Source of the DNA: Flavobacteriaceae bacterium
Lineage (GTDB): Bacteria; Bacteroidota; Bacteroidia; Flavobacteriales; Flavobacteriaceae
NCBI GenBank assembly: GCA_028280265.1
Contig: JANQMD010000002.1
Location: 1-34,627 of the forward strand
DNA length: 34,627 bases
Direction: 5' to 3'
The stretch's first letter is position 1. Every line of letters begins with the position of its first letter. The notes below the pieces were generated by a model. It did no database searches. It was not told the origin of the DNA and worked only from the letters and a program-made list of their open reading frames with translations. Both the position numbers and the translations under genes were made by a program. Below, piece after piece: positions 8,206 to 17,337 of this stretch.

Positions 8206-9081
8206 GACACACTGTATGTTGTCTAAAGAACATCCGTAATTGAAACTAAAATCTATATGTACTAAATCACCTGCTTCAACTTTTTGAGTATTTGTTGTTT
8301 TTAATACTGTTGGAGGCATCAAACTATCTGTTCCTGTAAAATTTGCTCCCTCTGTTATTTCTACATAAGACTCTAGATACAACGCATTAATATTACCTGA
8401 AAATAATATAGGAACTGAAAAACTCAAATTAACCCCTTGCTTCTTTTCTTTCATAAGCTCAATTTCATTAACTAAGAATTGTTGAGTCAAAAACATGGGT
8501 TGGTGTCTGGTAAAATTTACAGGATAATGATGAATGCCTTCATCTATTTCTGCTTCGCAGAGTCGGGCAAAATTAACAATCCTATTAGGTAATAGTTTTC
8601 CACCAGATTTTAAGAATTTACGCATATGTTGAAAAATTTGAACCTGAAATTCATTTGCACAATAAATGCTCATAAGTTCACCAATCACAAAGTCTACTTT
8701 TTCCGGTAATTCAACAGTCAAAGCATCTACATACATAACTTCTACTTTGTCTTTCCAATCATACTTTGATATTTCATTATTAATTATTGGAATTAAATCT
8801 GGATTATTTTCAATGAGATACGCCTTTTTTACAAAAGGCATATAAAGTTTTGTTAAAGGAAGTGTGCCAACACCTACTTCACAGATCGTTTTATTTTTAA
8901 AATTTCCATTGAGAAAAAATGCCTTTTTAAATGCATTAACACGTTGATTATCAGTTTCCATAATTTTATAGTAGATTTCCGGAAAACCAAAATGTTCTTC
9001 GTCAAAGGTCTGAGCTTCAAGCAATTTATATTTGAGTTCATCATAATTATTTATAATACTCTCGAATAATTCTTTTTTCAT
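8197..9081 (-). CDS. PRMT-like SAM-dependent methyltransferase
   Basis: A 294-aa class I methyltransferase. Motif I is CEVGVGTLPLTKLY (67-80) and the adenosine-binding acidic residue is E91 in LIENNPD. The region after strand 4 reads GELMSIYCANE with E135 and E144 nine residues apart, the exact spacing of the double-E loop that holds arginine in protein arginine methyltransferases. LKSGGKLLPNR matches the following PRMT segment (PDG..FPDR), and the tail (KVEAGDLVHIDFSF) resembles the PRMT beta barrel. The PRMT THW motif is not present, so substrate may differ. It faces the dioxygenase gene tail to tail with 9 bases shared. Confidence 0.75.
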   Translation of the reverse strand: MKKELFESIINNYDELKYKLLEAQTFDEEHFGFPEIYYKIMETDNQRVNAFKKAFFLNGNFKNKTICEVGVGTLPLTKLYMPFVKKAYLIENNPDLIPIINNEISKYDWKDKVEVMYVDALTVELPEKVDFVIGELMSIYCANEFQVQIFQHMRKFLKSGGKLLPNRIVNFARLCEAEIDEGIHHYPVNFTRHQPMFLTQQFLVNEIELMKEKKQGVNLSFSVPILFSGNINALYLESYVEITEGANFTGTDSLMPPTVLKTTNTQKVEAGDLVHIDFSFNYGCSLDNIQCVLS

Positions 9082-9175
9082 ATTATGATCCTACAATTAA
9101 GAAGTAAATATAGTAATCTTTAGACTTGATTATTACATGTATTATAATACTTTTGAATAGTTTAAATTACATGGA

Positions 9176-9216
9176 ATTATTTTCCTTGGAAAATAATATT
9201 ATTTTTAATAACTTTG
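9176..9216 (+). promoter_or_regulatory. promoter with overlapping palindromic operator upstream of the FMN reductase
   Basis: A palindrome with 10-bp arms ATTATTTTCC (9176-9185) and GGAAAATAAT (9188-9197) around a TT centre. Its centre supplies the TTG of a -33 element (9186-9188). A perfect -7 element TAACTTTG lies at 9209-9216, 20 bases further on. The same core, -7 box and spacing recur at 12774-12808, so this is a shared promoter-operator. A dimeric regulator bound here would block RNA polymerase; MarR (13076-13513) is the obvious candidate. Confidence 0.75.
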
Positions 9217-9245
9217 ACTCATTGAAAATTAAAAAAACAAATACC

Positions 9246-9773
9246 ATGAAGAAAATAGTTGCCTTTGGTGCCAGTACAAGTTCCACTTCAATTAACAAAC
9301 AACTAGCAGCCTATGCAGGAAGTTTATTAGAAAGTATTGACTATGAAGTAATCGACCTAAATGATTATAAAATGCCAATTTATAGTGAAGATGAAGAGAA
9401 AAATGGATTCCCGGAGAATGCGAAAAAATTAAGCGCACATTTTAAATCTGTAGATGGATTTATCATCTCTTTTGCCGAGCATAACGGGTCGTTTGCTGCA
9501 GCGTATAAAAATATTTTTGACTGGATTTCACGTCTGGACAGAAAAGTATTTAACGACAAACCTGTATTACTAATGGCGACTTCTCCTGGAGGTAGAGGAG
9601 GAGCGAATGTGCTAGAAGCTGCGAAGAATTTTTATCCACACATGGGAGCAAAAGTTACCGATACCTTTTCCTTAGCAAAGTTTTATGAGGCTTTTCAAGA
9701 AGGAGCAATTATAGATAATGATCAGAATGTATTGCTGAAAACGAAAGTAGCAGCATTTGAAAACGTGGTTTAG
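9246..9773 (+). CDS. NAD(P)H-dependent FMN reductase-like flavoprotein
   Basis: A 175-aa flavodoxin-fold protein of the NADPH-dependent FMN reductase/azoreductase-like family (PF03358). The phosphate-binding loop is GASTSSTSINKQLA at the N-terminus, the middle holds FIISFAEHNGSFAAAYKNIFDWISR, and SPGGRGGANVLEAA follows. The frame is open back to 9126, but the promoter at 9176-9216 lies within that extension and the ATG at 9246 gives the family N-terminus. The likely role is two-electron reduction of quinones or flavins in the cytosol. The operator suggests it is derepressed with the glutaredoxin-MarR operon. Confidence 0.88.
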   Translation: MKKIVAFGASTSSTSINKQLAAYAGSLLESIDYEVIDLNDYKMPIYSEDEEKNGFPENAKKLSAHFKSVDGFIISFAEHNGSFAAAYKNIFDWISRLDRKVFNDKPVLLMATSPGGRGGANVLEAAKNFYPHMGAKVTDTFSLAKFYEAFQEGAIIDNDQNVLLKTKVAAFENVV

Positions 9774-9797
9774 TACTAGCAATAAGTCAAGAGAAAA

Positions 9798-9855
9798 TGT
9801 CAGTTTGGGCGCAGCCGAAAACAATTTTTTCTTTTCGACTGCGCTCAAGGTGGCA
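9798..9855. repeat. imperfect palindromic intergenic repeat of flavobacterial type
   Basis: Two 24-base arms (9798-9821 and 9832-9855) are inverted copies with 19 matching positions around a 10-base T-rich loop. The core GCGCAGYCG / CGACTGCGC is G+C-rich in an AT-rich gap. From memory, GAGCGCAGTCG-containing palindromes are dispersed between genes in many flavobacteria; this looks like a drifted copy. The hairpin could also end transcription of the FMN reductase. The gap from 9774 to 10041 holds nothing else I recognise. Confidence 0.65.
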
Positions 9856-10041
9856 AAAATTGTTTATTTCATTATTGAAAATAACAAATCCATGTGTCAG
9901 CCCATAGATGCACAAAATAAAAAGATTCAACAACCCTTTCCAAAGATATTGAATCCTTCGATGACTATGTTAAAATAAAGGTTGACAACATTTATTTTAG
10001 TAAATTCATTCTTCAAATTAAATCATCTAATCAAATCAATC

Positions 10042-12540
10042 ATGAAAAAAGGTCTTCTATTTTTCGCATTATTTGTGTTTTCTTTTCAATCTTATTCACA
10101 GGATGAAACAACAGATCAAACTCCTGTTCCCAATTACCGACTTGCAGCCAGATTCTCACCTTCCAACATCGCAAAATTGGTTCACTCAACTAGAGTAAAC
10201 CCTCGTTGGTTAAAGAGAGGAAATCGTTTTTGGTATCAGTACAAAACAAGTGAAGGTTCTAAATATTATCTGGTAGACGCAGATGCAAAGAAGAGAACAC
10301 CTCTGTTTGATAATGAGAAAATGGCCAGATGGTTATCAGAAATAACCAAGGACCCGTATGATGCTCAGCATCTCCCTAAATTCAATTTCAAATTCGTAAA
10401 GAATGAAACGGCAATTCGTTTCCGAGTAACTTCAAGAGAAAAGGTAAAAGCAAAAGAAGAAGACTCTAAAAAGAAGAAAGGAGCTAAGAAGCCTAAAATG
10501 GAGAAAAAGAGATATCACTTTGAATATAAATTAGGCGATAACAAATTGACAGTGATAGACAATGAAAAGGCTGAAAAGAAGAAGTGGAACAGTTGGGCAA
10601 CCATTGCACCAGATAGTTCCATTGTAGTTTTCTCTAGAAATTTCAATTTGTATTGGATGGATAAGGAAAATTTTTTTAAAGCAACCAAAGATGAGAAGGA
10701 TTCAACGATTGTAGAACATCAGTGGACCAAAGATGGAGTCGAAAATTACGGATACGGTGGTGGAGGTAGAGGCATTGATAATGAGAAAAAAGAGAAAGAG
10801 AAAGACGACAGAAAGCGAGTTTTTGTCTCTTGGTCTCATGATTCAAAAAAGTTTGTTTATCAAAAGACAGATGCTCGTCACATCAAGGACTTGTGGGTGA
10901 TCAATACAACAGCAAAAAGAAGACCTACATTGGAAACTTATAAATACCACATGGCAGGTGAGCAAGAGTTTTACAAAACTGAATTATTGGTCTTTGATAT
11001 TCCGTCTAAGGATATTACAAAAGTACAATTAGATACCACGGTGCAACAGTCAGTTTCTGTTTACAGAGCACCATTGAAAAAATCGAGTTTTAGTGATGAA
11101 TTTAGACCTTCTTTAATTCTTTCGAAAAAAGGGAAACTCTACTTCAATACAGTGAGTAGAGATCGAAAGAAATTAGACATTCATGTAGCTGACATGAATT
11201 CTGGCGAAGTAAAAACATTGATCAATGAGCATTCGAATGTTTACATAGAAAATAGAGGAAAAGCCATACGTCTCTTCAACAACGAATCTGAAATTTTATT
11301 CTGGTCAGAAAGAGATGGTTGGGGACATTATTACTTGTATGACTCTGAAGGAAATTTAAAAAGACAAGTGACCAAAGGTTCATTTCATATTGACCGATTT
11401 GAAGGGATCGATGAAAGAAATAGATTGGTGTATTTTACAGCAAATGGCGTTACAAAAGGACAAGACCCTTATTACGCCCATCTGTATCGAGTTAATTTGA
11501 ATGGAACAGGAATGAAGAACTTGAATCCTGGTGATTTTAATTCGGATGTGAGTGTTTCAGATTCGAGAAAATTCTTTGTGAGTAATTATTCTAGAGTAAA
11601 TACAGTTCCTAAATCTGAATTGAGAAGTGCTAATGGCGCTTTGATCATGAAACTAGAGGAAGCAGATTTATCGCAACTTTTCGCATCAGGATATAAATTT
11701 CCTGAACCATTCAAAGTAAAAGCAGATGATGGAATTACAGATATTTACGGAGTCATGTACAAACCTTTCGACTTCGACGAAAGTAAAAAATACCCACTGA
11801 TAGAGTATGTGTATCCTGGCCCACAAACAGAGGCTGTAAGCAAATCTTTTTCGCCGAGAATGAACCGTACAGATCGTATGGCACAGGTAGGATTTATTGT
11901 TGTAACCCTTGGAAATAGAGGAGGACATCCTGCAAGATCAAAATGGTATCACACCTATGGATATGGGAACTTAAGAGACTATGGATTGGCAGATAAAAAG
12001 TATGTTGCTGAGCAGTTGGCAGAACGACACAATTTTATTGATCTTGAAAAAGTAGGAATTTTTGGTCACTCGGGAGGTGGATTCATGTCTACAGCTGCCA
12101 TGTTGGTTTATCCAGATTTCTTCCATGTAGCAGTTTCTTCAGCTGGGAATCATGACAATACTATTTACAATAGCTGGTGGAGTGAAACACATCATGGTAT
12201 CGATGAGGAAAAAGATGCAAAGGGCAATAGCAAATACAAATATAGAATTGATAAGAATCAAACTTTAGCGAAGAATTTAAAAGGAAAATTAATGCTGGTC
12301 ACTGGAGACGTCGATAACAATGTACATCCAGGAGGAACCATACGTATGGCCAACGCACTGATCAAAGCGAACAAGCGATTTGATTTTATGATTATGCCAG
12401 GGCAAAGACACGGATTTGGAAGCATGACTGAATACTTTTTCTGGTTAAAAGCAGATTACTTTAGCAAGCACCTACTGGGTGTTGAAAACAAAGATGTGGA
12501 TGTGATAGAAATGAATAGAGCAAAACCTAAAAATAGATAA
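10042..12540 (+). CDS. S9 family prolyl oligopeptidase / dipeptidyl peptidase IV-like, exported
   Basis: An 832-aa exported serine peptidase. A signal peptide (about 1-19, ending SFQSYSQ) is followed by a DPP-IV-type beta-propeller region and an alpha/beta hydrolase domain. The triad is S677 in GHSGGG, D758 in GDVDNNVH and H790 in GQRHGF. The nucleophile elbow reads GHSGGG, not the GWSYGG of classical DPP IV. Two lysine/glutamate-rich inserts (about 135-155 and 240-255) interrupt the propeller. The frame is open to a TTG at 9982, but the ATG at 10042 begins the signal peptide. It likely cleaves dipeptides from peptides in the periplasm. A small Fe-S gene starts one base after its stop. Confidence 0.9.
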   Translation: MKKGLLFFALFVFSFQSYSQDETTDQTPVPNYRLAARFSPSNIAKLVHSTRVNPRWLKRGNRFWYQYKTSEGSKYYLVDADAKKRTPLFDNEKMARWLSEITKDPYDAQHLPKFNFKFVKNETAIRFRVTSREKVKAKEEDSKKKKGAKKPKMEKKRYHFEYKLGDNKLTVIDNEKAEKKKWNSWATIAPDSSIVVFSRNFNLYWMDKENFFKATKDEKDSTIVEHQWTKDGVENYGYGGGGRGIDNEKKEKEKDDRKRVFVSWSHDSKKFVYQKTDARHIKDLWVINTTAKRRPTLETYKYHMAGEQEFYKTELLVFDIPSKDITKVQLDTTVQQSVSVYRAPLKKSSFSDEFRPSLILSKKGKLYFNTVSRDRKKLDIHVADMNSGEVKTLINEHSNVYIENRGKAIRLFNNESEILFWSERDGWGHYYLYDSEGNLKRQVTKGSFHIDRFEGIDERNRLVYFTANGVTKGQDPYYAHLYRVNLNGTGMKNLNPGDFNSDVSVSDSRKFFVSNYSRVNTVPKSELRSANGALIMKLEEADLSQLFASGYKFPEPFKVKADDGITDIYGVMYKPFDFDESKKYPLIEYVYPGPQTEAVSKSFSPRMNRTDRMAQVGFIVVTLGNRGGHPARSKWYHTYGYGNLRDYGLADKKYVAEQLAERHNFIDLEKVGIFGHSGGGFMSTAAMLVYPDFFHVAVSSAGNHDNTIYNSWWSETHHGIDEEKDAKGNSKYKYRIDKNQTLAKNLKGKLMLVTGDVDNNVHPGGTIRMANALIKANKRFDFMIMPGQRHGFGSMTEYFFWLKADYFSKHLLGVENKDVDVIEMNRAKPKNR

Positions 12541-12541
12541 A

Positions 12542-12757
12542 ATGAGTGAGAAAAAAATTGTCAAAGAGTACACAAATGGAGAGATTACTGTAGTTTGGCA
12601 GCCTCACATGTGTACACATTCTAAGAACTGTTGGAAAGGCTTACTAGATGTATTTGATCCAAGAAGAAAACCATGGGTAGATATGAATGGAGCTACTAGC
12701 GATGCAATAGTAGCACAAGTGAGTAAATGTCCATCAAAAGCATTGTCAATTAAATAA
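12542..12757 (+). CDS. YjdI-like divergent 4Fe-4S mono-cluster protein
   Basis: A 71-aa protein with three cysteines in the pattern CTHSKNC (two) and KCPSKAL (one), plus FDPRRKPWVDMNGA, as in the Fer4_19/YjdI family of small iron-sulfur proteins. These often accompany redox enzymes or N-acetyltransferases. It begins one base after the S9 peptidase stop, so it is co-transcribed, although its role suits the redox block that follows. Its exact electron partner is unknown. Confidence 0.85.
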   Translation: MSEKKIVKEYTNGEITVVWQPHMCTHSKNCWKGLLDVFDPRRKPWVDMNGATSDAIVAQVSKCPSKALSIK

Positions 12758-12773
12758 TTTCATAGGAAATATA

Positions 12774-12808
12774 TTCCTTGGAAATTAAATAAATCTTTTG
12801 TAACTTTG
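12774..12808 (+). promoter_or_regulatory. promoter with overlapping operator for the glutaredoxin-like/MarR operon
   Basis: The operator core TTCCTTGGAA spans 12774-12783 and its TTG (12778-12780) serves as the -33 element. A -7 element TAACTTTG lies at 12801-12808, 20 bases on. Core, -7 box and spacing are identical to those in front of the FMN reductase at 9176-9216, which points to common control, and to autoregulation of MarR. The flanking arms are less symmetrical here than at the other two sites. Confidence 0.72.
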
Positions 12809-12815
12809 TCCCTTG

Positions 12816-12824
12816 AAAGGAGGT
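12816..12824 (+). promoter_or_regulatory. canonical Shine-Dalgarno, unusual for this organism
   Basis: AAAGGAGGT lies directly before the ATG at 12828, with four bases between GGAGG and the start. Flavobacteria rarely use Shine-Dalgarno pairing, and most starts in this window lack one. The site fixes 12828 rather than the TTG at 12813 as the start. Confidence 0.8.
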
Positions 12825-12827
12825 AAT

Positions 12828-13076
12828 ATGAAGATTACTTTATACGGTAGAAAAGGGCACGCACATACAGTAGCGTTTAAAAATTTTTTGAGAATGGCAG
12901 AAGTTTCCTTCCAGTACAAAGATGTATTGATGGATCAAGAAGCCAAAGAACATACCAAGCGCTTGTATGAAGGTCAACTAAAGTTTCCTACATTGTTTGT
13001 AGATGAGAAAGTTTATTTGACACCTTCTTCTGATGATTTCAATAGTATCATGAAAGAATTAAACCTGAGAGGTTAA
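12828..13076 (+). CDS. glutaredoxin-like protein lacking the catalytic cysteines
   Basis: An 82-aa thioredoxin-fold protein: strand MKITLYGR, helix AFKNFLRMAEVSF, strand YKDVLMD, and cis-proline segment KFPTLFVDEKVYL. Aligned with glutaredoxins, the CPYC active site is replaced by HAHT, and the protein has no cysteine at all, so it cannot do disulfide exchange. It might bind metal or a small molecule or regulate its partner; this is inference. Its TAA overlaps the MarR ATG (TAATG at 13074-13078), so the two are translationally coupled. The operator-promoter at 12774-12808 drives it. Confidence 0.72.
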   Translation: MKITLYGRKGHAHTVAFKNFLRMAEVSFQYKDVLMDQEAKEHTKRLYEGQLKFPTLFVDEKVYLTPSSDDFNSIMKELNLRG

Positions 13077-13513
13077 TGGGAGACATAGGAAAGGATATCA
13101 ATTCAAAATTTAAGAGCCCTAAAATAAAGGCTCTTATCAACATCAAATACACAGCCAATTGGATCAATAGTCATGAAAATGAATTTTTCAGACCCTATGG
13201 AATTTCTCCTCAACAGTTTAATATTTTAAGAATTCTCAGAGGAGCAAAAGAGCCTATAAAAGTACAGGTGATCAAAGATCGGATGATTGAAAGAGCACCT
13301 AACGCTACTCGATTGATGGACAAACTTTGTGACAAAGATTTCATTGAGAGAGTGCGATGTGAACATGACAGACGAGTGGTTTTCATTAGCATTACAAAAA
13401 AAGGGTTGGAATTATTGTCTACTATAGATAATAATACAGAACTTAATTTTTTAGAAAAACTGACTAATGAGGAAGCGACAGTTTTGAGTGATTTATTAGA
13501 CAAATTGAGATAA
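13076..13513 (+). CDS. MarR family winged-helix regulator, probable redox/electrophile sensor
   Basis: A 145-aa MarR protein. The fold is read from the dimerisation helix, YGISPQQFNILRIL, the recognition-helix region APNATRLMDKL and the wing CEHDRRVVFISITKKGLELL. Two cysteines, C85 and C95, flank the recognition helix and wing and could sense oxidants or quinones, as in other thiol-based MarR proteins; that is inferred. It is coupled to the glutaredoxin-like gene. Palindromes with core TTCCWTGGAA before the FMN reductase, before its own operon and at the start of the pirin gene make it the likely repressor of the local redox genes. Confidence 0.9.
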   Translation: MGDIGKDINSKFKSPKIKALINIKYTANWINSHENEFFRPYGISPQQFNILRILRGAKEPIKVQVIKDRMIERAPNATRLMDKLCDKDFIERVRCEHDRRVVFISITKKGLELLSTIDNNTELNFLEKLTNEEATVLSDLLDKLR

Positions 13514-13530
13514 AAAAAAATTTATAAAAA

Positions 13531-13548
13531 TATTTTCCATGGAAAATA
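13531..13548 (+). promoter_or_regulatory. perfect 18-bp operator palindrome containing the pirin start codon
   Basis: TATTTTCCATGGAAAATA is a perfect palindrome with the same TTCC-GGAA core as the operators at 9176 and 12774. Its central ATG is the start codon of the pirin gene. No -7 element is placed sensibly with it, so a bound regulator would more likely block passage of polymerase from the MarR gene than block initiation. Confidence 0.7.
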
Positions 13549-14417
13549 AATTAAATACAATTAAAAATATAGAAAGAAGTGATTTTGTCATGATGGGTGC
13601 CGTACGATTGCGTCAGCCATTGCCGACAAATCAAGTACAAGATGTGGATCCATTTCTTTTATTGCATCACTATGGTCCTTATGAAATTAGTCCTGAGAAA
13701 AACCCAATGGATTTAGGACCGCATCCGCATAGAGGATTTGAGCCAGTTACTTTTTTAATTCAGGGAGAACAATTGCACAGAGATTCTCTGGGAAATGAGA
13801 GTATTGTAAAGGCAGGAGATGTGCAATGGACAACATCAGGAAGAGGAATTATTCATGCCGAAGGTCCGCACAAAGCATTTGTAGAAAAAGGAGGGATATT
13901 AGAAGGGATTCAGCTTTGGATCAATCTTCCGGCTGAAAAGAAAATGATTCAACCGAATTATCAACATGTAAAAGACGAGGATTTCCAAGTTTTCACATCG
14001 AATGATGGGTTTATTACATCCAAGGTGATTGCTGGAAGTTTACTGAATGCAAAAGGAAAAATTGAAACACAAACTCCTTTGGATGTTTTTATGATTGATG
14101 CAAAAAAAGGGGGCAAGAGTTTTCTTCCTGTAAAAGAGAGTCATCAATCCATGATCTATTTAATTGATGGTGAAGTTAAGATCAATCAAAAGGAACTTCT
14201 TGTAAAAGATCAAAACCAGATGATGACATTCCACCAAGATGGGAATGGATTGTACATCAAAGCCAATCAAGATGCAAAACTTTTGTTTTTATCAGGAGAA
14301 CCTTTCAATGAAAAAGTAGTGAGCTGGGGACCTTATGTAATGAACTCACAAACAGAAATATTAGAAGCTTTAAGAGATTATCAAATGGGTAAGATGGGAT
14401 TCTTGCCTGCAAACTAA
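13539..14417 (+). CDS. pirin family protein (bicupin)
   Basis: A 292-aa bicupin. The N-terminal cupin carries the complete pirin metal site: H62 and H64 in GPHPHRGFEP, H106 and E108 in IIHAEGPH, matching the ligands of human pirin and the quercetinase-like bacterial pirins. The C-terminal cupin (about 170-292) lacks metal ligands, as is usual. It starts 25 bases after the MarR stop and lies within the third operator. Family members bind iron and some oxidise quercetin; in this setting a role in quinone or redox stress is likely but not shown. Confidence 0.9.
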   Translation: MENKLNTIKNIERSDFVMMGAVRLRQPLPTNQVQDVDPFLLLHHYGPYEISPEKNPMDLGPHPHRGFEPVTFLIQGEQLHRDSLGNESIVKAGDVQWTTSGRGIIHAEGPHKAFVEKGGILEGIQLWINLPAEKKMIQPNYQHVKDEDFQVFTSNDGFITSKVIAGSLLNAKGKIETQTPLDVFMIDAKKGGKSFLPVKESHQSMIYLIDGEVKINQKELLVKDQNQMMTFHQDGNGLYIKANQDAKLLFLSGEPFNEKVVSWGPYVMNSQTEILEALRDYQMGKMGFLPAN

Positions 14418-14431
14418 AAAACAATACAGAT

Positions 14432-15145
14432 ATGAAAACAATAAAACACACAGCAGATTCTAGAGGATATGCCAATCACGGTTGGTTAAAGAGTCATCAC
14501 TCATTTAGCTTTTCAAGCTATTACAACCCCGAGAGAATGAGCTTTGGAGCTCTCCGCGTATTGAATGACGATTGGGTGCAACCCAAGATGGGCTTTGGAA
14601 CCCACCCACACCAAAATATGGAAATCATATCCATTCCTTTGAAGGGGGCTTTGTCTCACAAAGACAGTATGGACAATAAAAGAGCGATTGAGGTTGGGGA
14701 AGTACAAGTTATGTCAGCGGGAACAGGATTAACACATTCAGAGTTCAACGATAGTAAAACAGATGAAGTAAACTTTTTACAGCTATGGATTTTGCCAGAA
14801 ACGCAAAATGTAACTCCTAACTACGAACAGAAAAAGTTTGATTTGAACGAAAGAGCAAACCAGTTCCAAACTGTGGTTTCTCCCCAAGATAAATTAGTTG
14901 AAGGTTCCTTAGGGATACATCAACAAGGTCACATACACATAGGAAGTTTTGATGAAGACACTCAAGTTGTTCATCAGATAGAAGAGGGAAAAGGAACTTA
15001 TATCTTTGTCATTGAAGGAAACGTAGAAGTAGATGCAAACCAACTCACTAAAAGAGATGCCCTGGGTATTTGGGATACGGATGAAGTAACACTTACGATC
15101 TCAGAAGGAAGTGAAATCTTAATGATTGATGTGCCAATGAGTTAA
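14432..15145 (+). CDS. pirin family protein, YhhW-like
   Basis: A 237-aa pirin-like bicupin closest to E. coli YhhW, which has quercetin 2,3-dioxygenase activity. It starts with ADSRGYANHGWLKSHHSFSF, the typical YhhW N-terminus. Metal ligands are H58 and H60 in GTHPHQNMEI and H102 and E104 in THSEF. It follows the first pirin by 14 bases in the same operon, and a strong terminator at 15175 ends the unit. The two pirins are different subfamilies, not a recent duplication. Confidence 0.9.
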   Translation: MKTIKHTADSRGYANHGWLKSHHSFSFSSYYNPERMSFGALRVLNDDWVQPKMGFGTHPHQNMEIISIPLKGALSHKDSMDNKRAIEVGEVQVMSAGTGLTHSEFNDSKTDEVNFLQLWILPETQNVTPNYEQKKFDLNERANQFQTVVSPQDKLVEGSLGIHQQGHIHIGSFDEDTQVVHQIEEGKGTYIFVIEGNVEVDANQLTKRDALGIWDTDEVTLTISEGSEILMIDVPMS

Positions 15146-15174
15146 GAACCTAAACTTTTTGGATGAAATTTATA

Positions 15175-15211
15175 AAAGGCCTCAAGATTCAAATCTTGAG
15201 GCCTTTCTTTA
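15175..15211 (+). terminator. strong intrinsic terminator after the pirin operon
   Basis: A perfect 15-bp inverted repeat (15175-15189 and 15192-15206) with core GGCCTCAAGATT, a very tight loop, and a following T-rich run. It closes the glutaredoxin-MarR-pirin-pirin unit and separates it from the reductase at 15311. Confidence 0.9.
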
Positions 15212-15276
15212 TTGGTGCTGCCAAAGTGTTTATTTCTCCGTGATAATTTATTTAAAAATGACTATCTTGCAAAGTG

Positions 15277-15290
15277 TTATGCATGCATAA
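15277..15290. promoter_or_regulatory. perfect palindrome in the leader of the FadH-like gene
   Basis: TTATGCATGCATAA is a perfect 14-bp palindrome 20 bases before the start codon at 15311. It differs from the TTCCWTGGAA operators, so a separate regulator would be needed. TATCTTGC just upstream (15263-15270) is a partial -7 match, which would place the palindrome at the start of transcription. Confidence 0.45.
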
Positions 15291-15298
15291 TAAATTAA

Positions 15299-17335
<2,037 letters not shown>

Positions 17336-17337
17336 TT

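Noticed and set aside
9757..9978. 73-codon open frame after the FMN reductase
   Set aside because: It overlaps the reductase end and runs through the palindromic repeat; no protein-like features.
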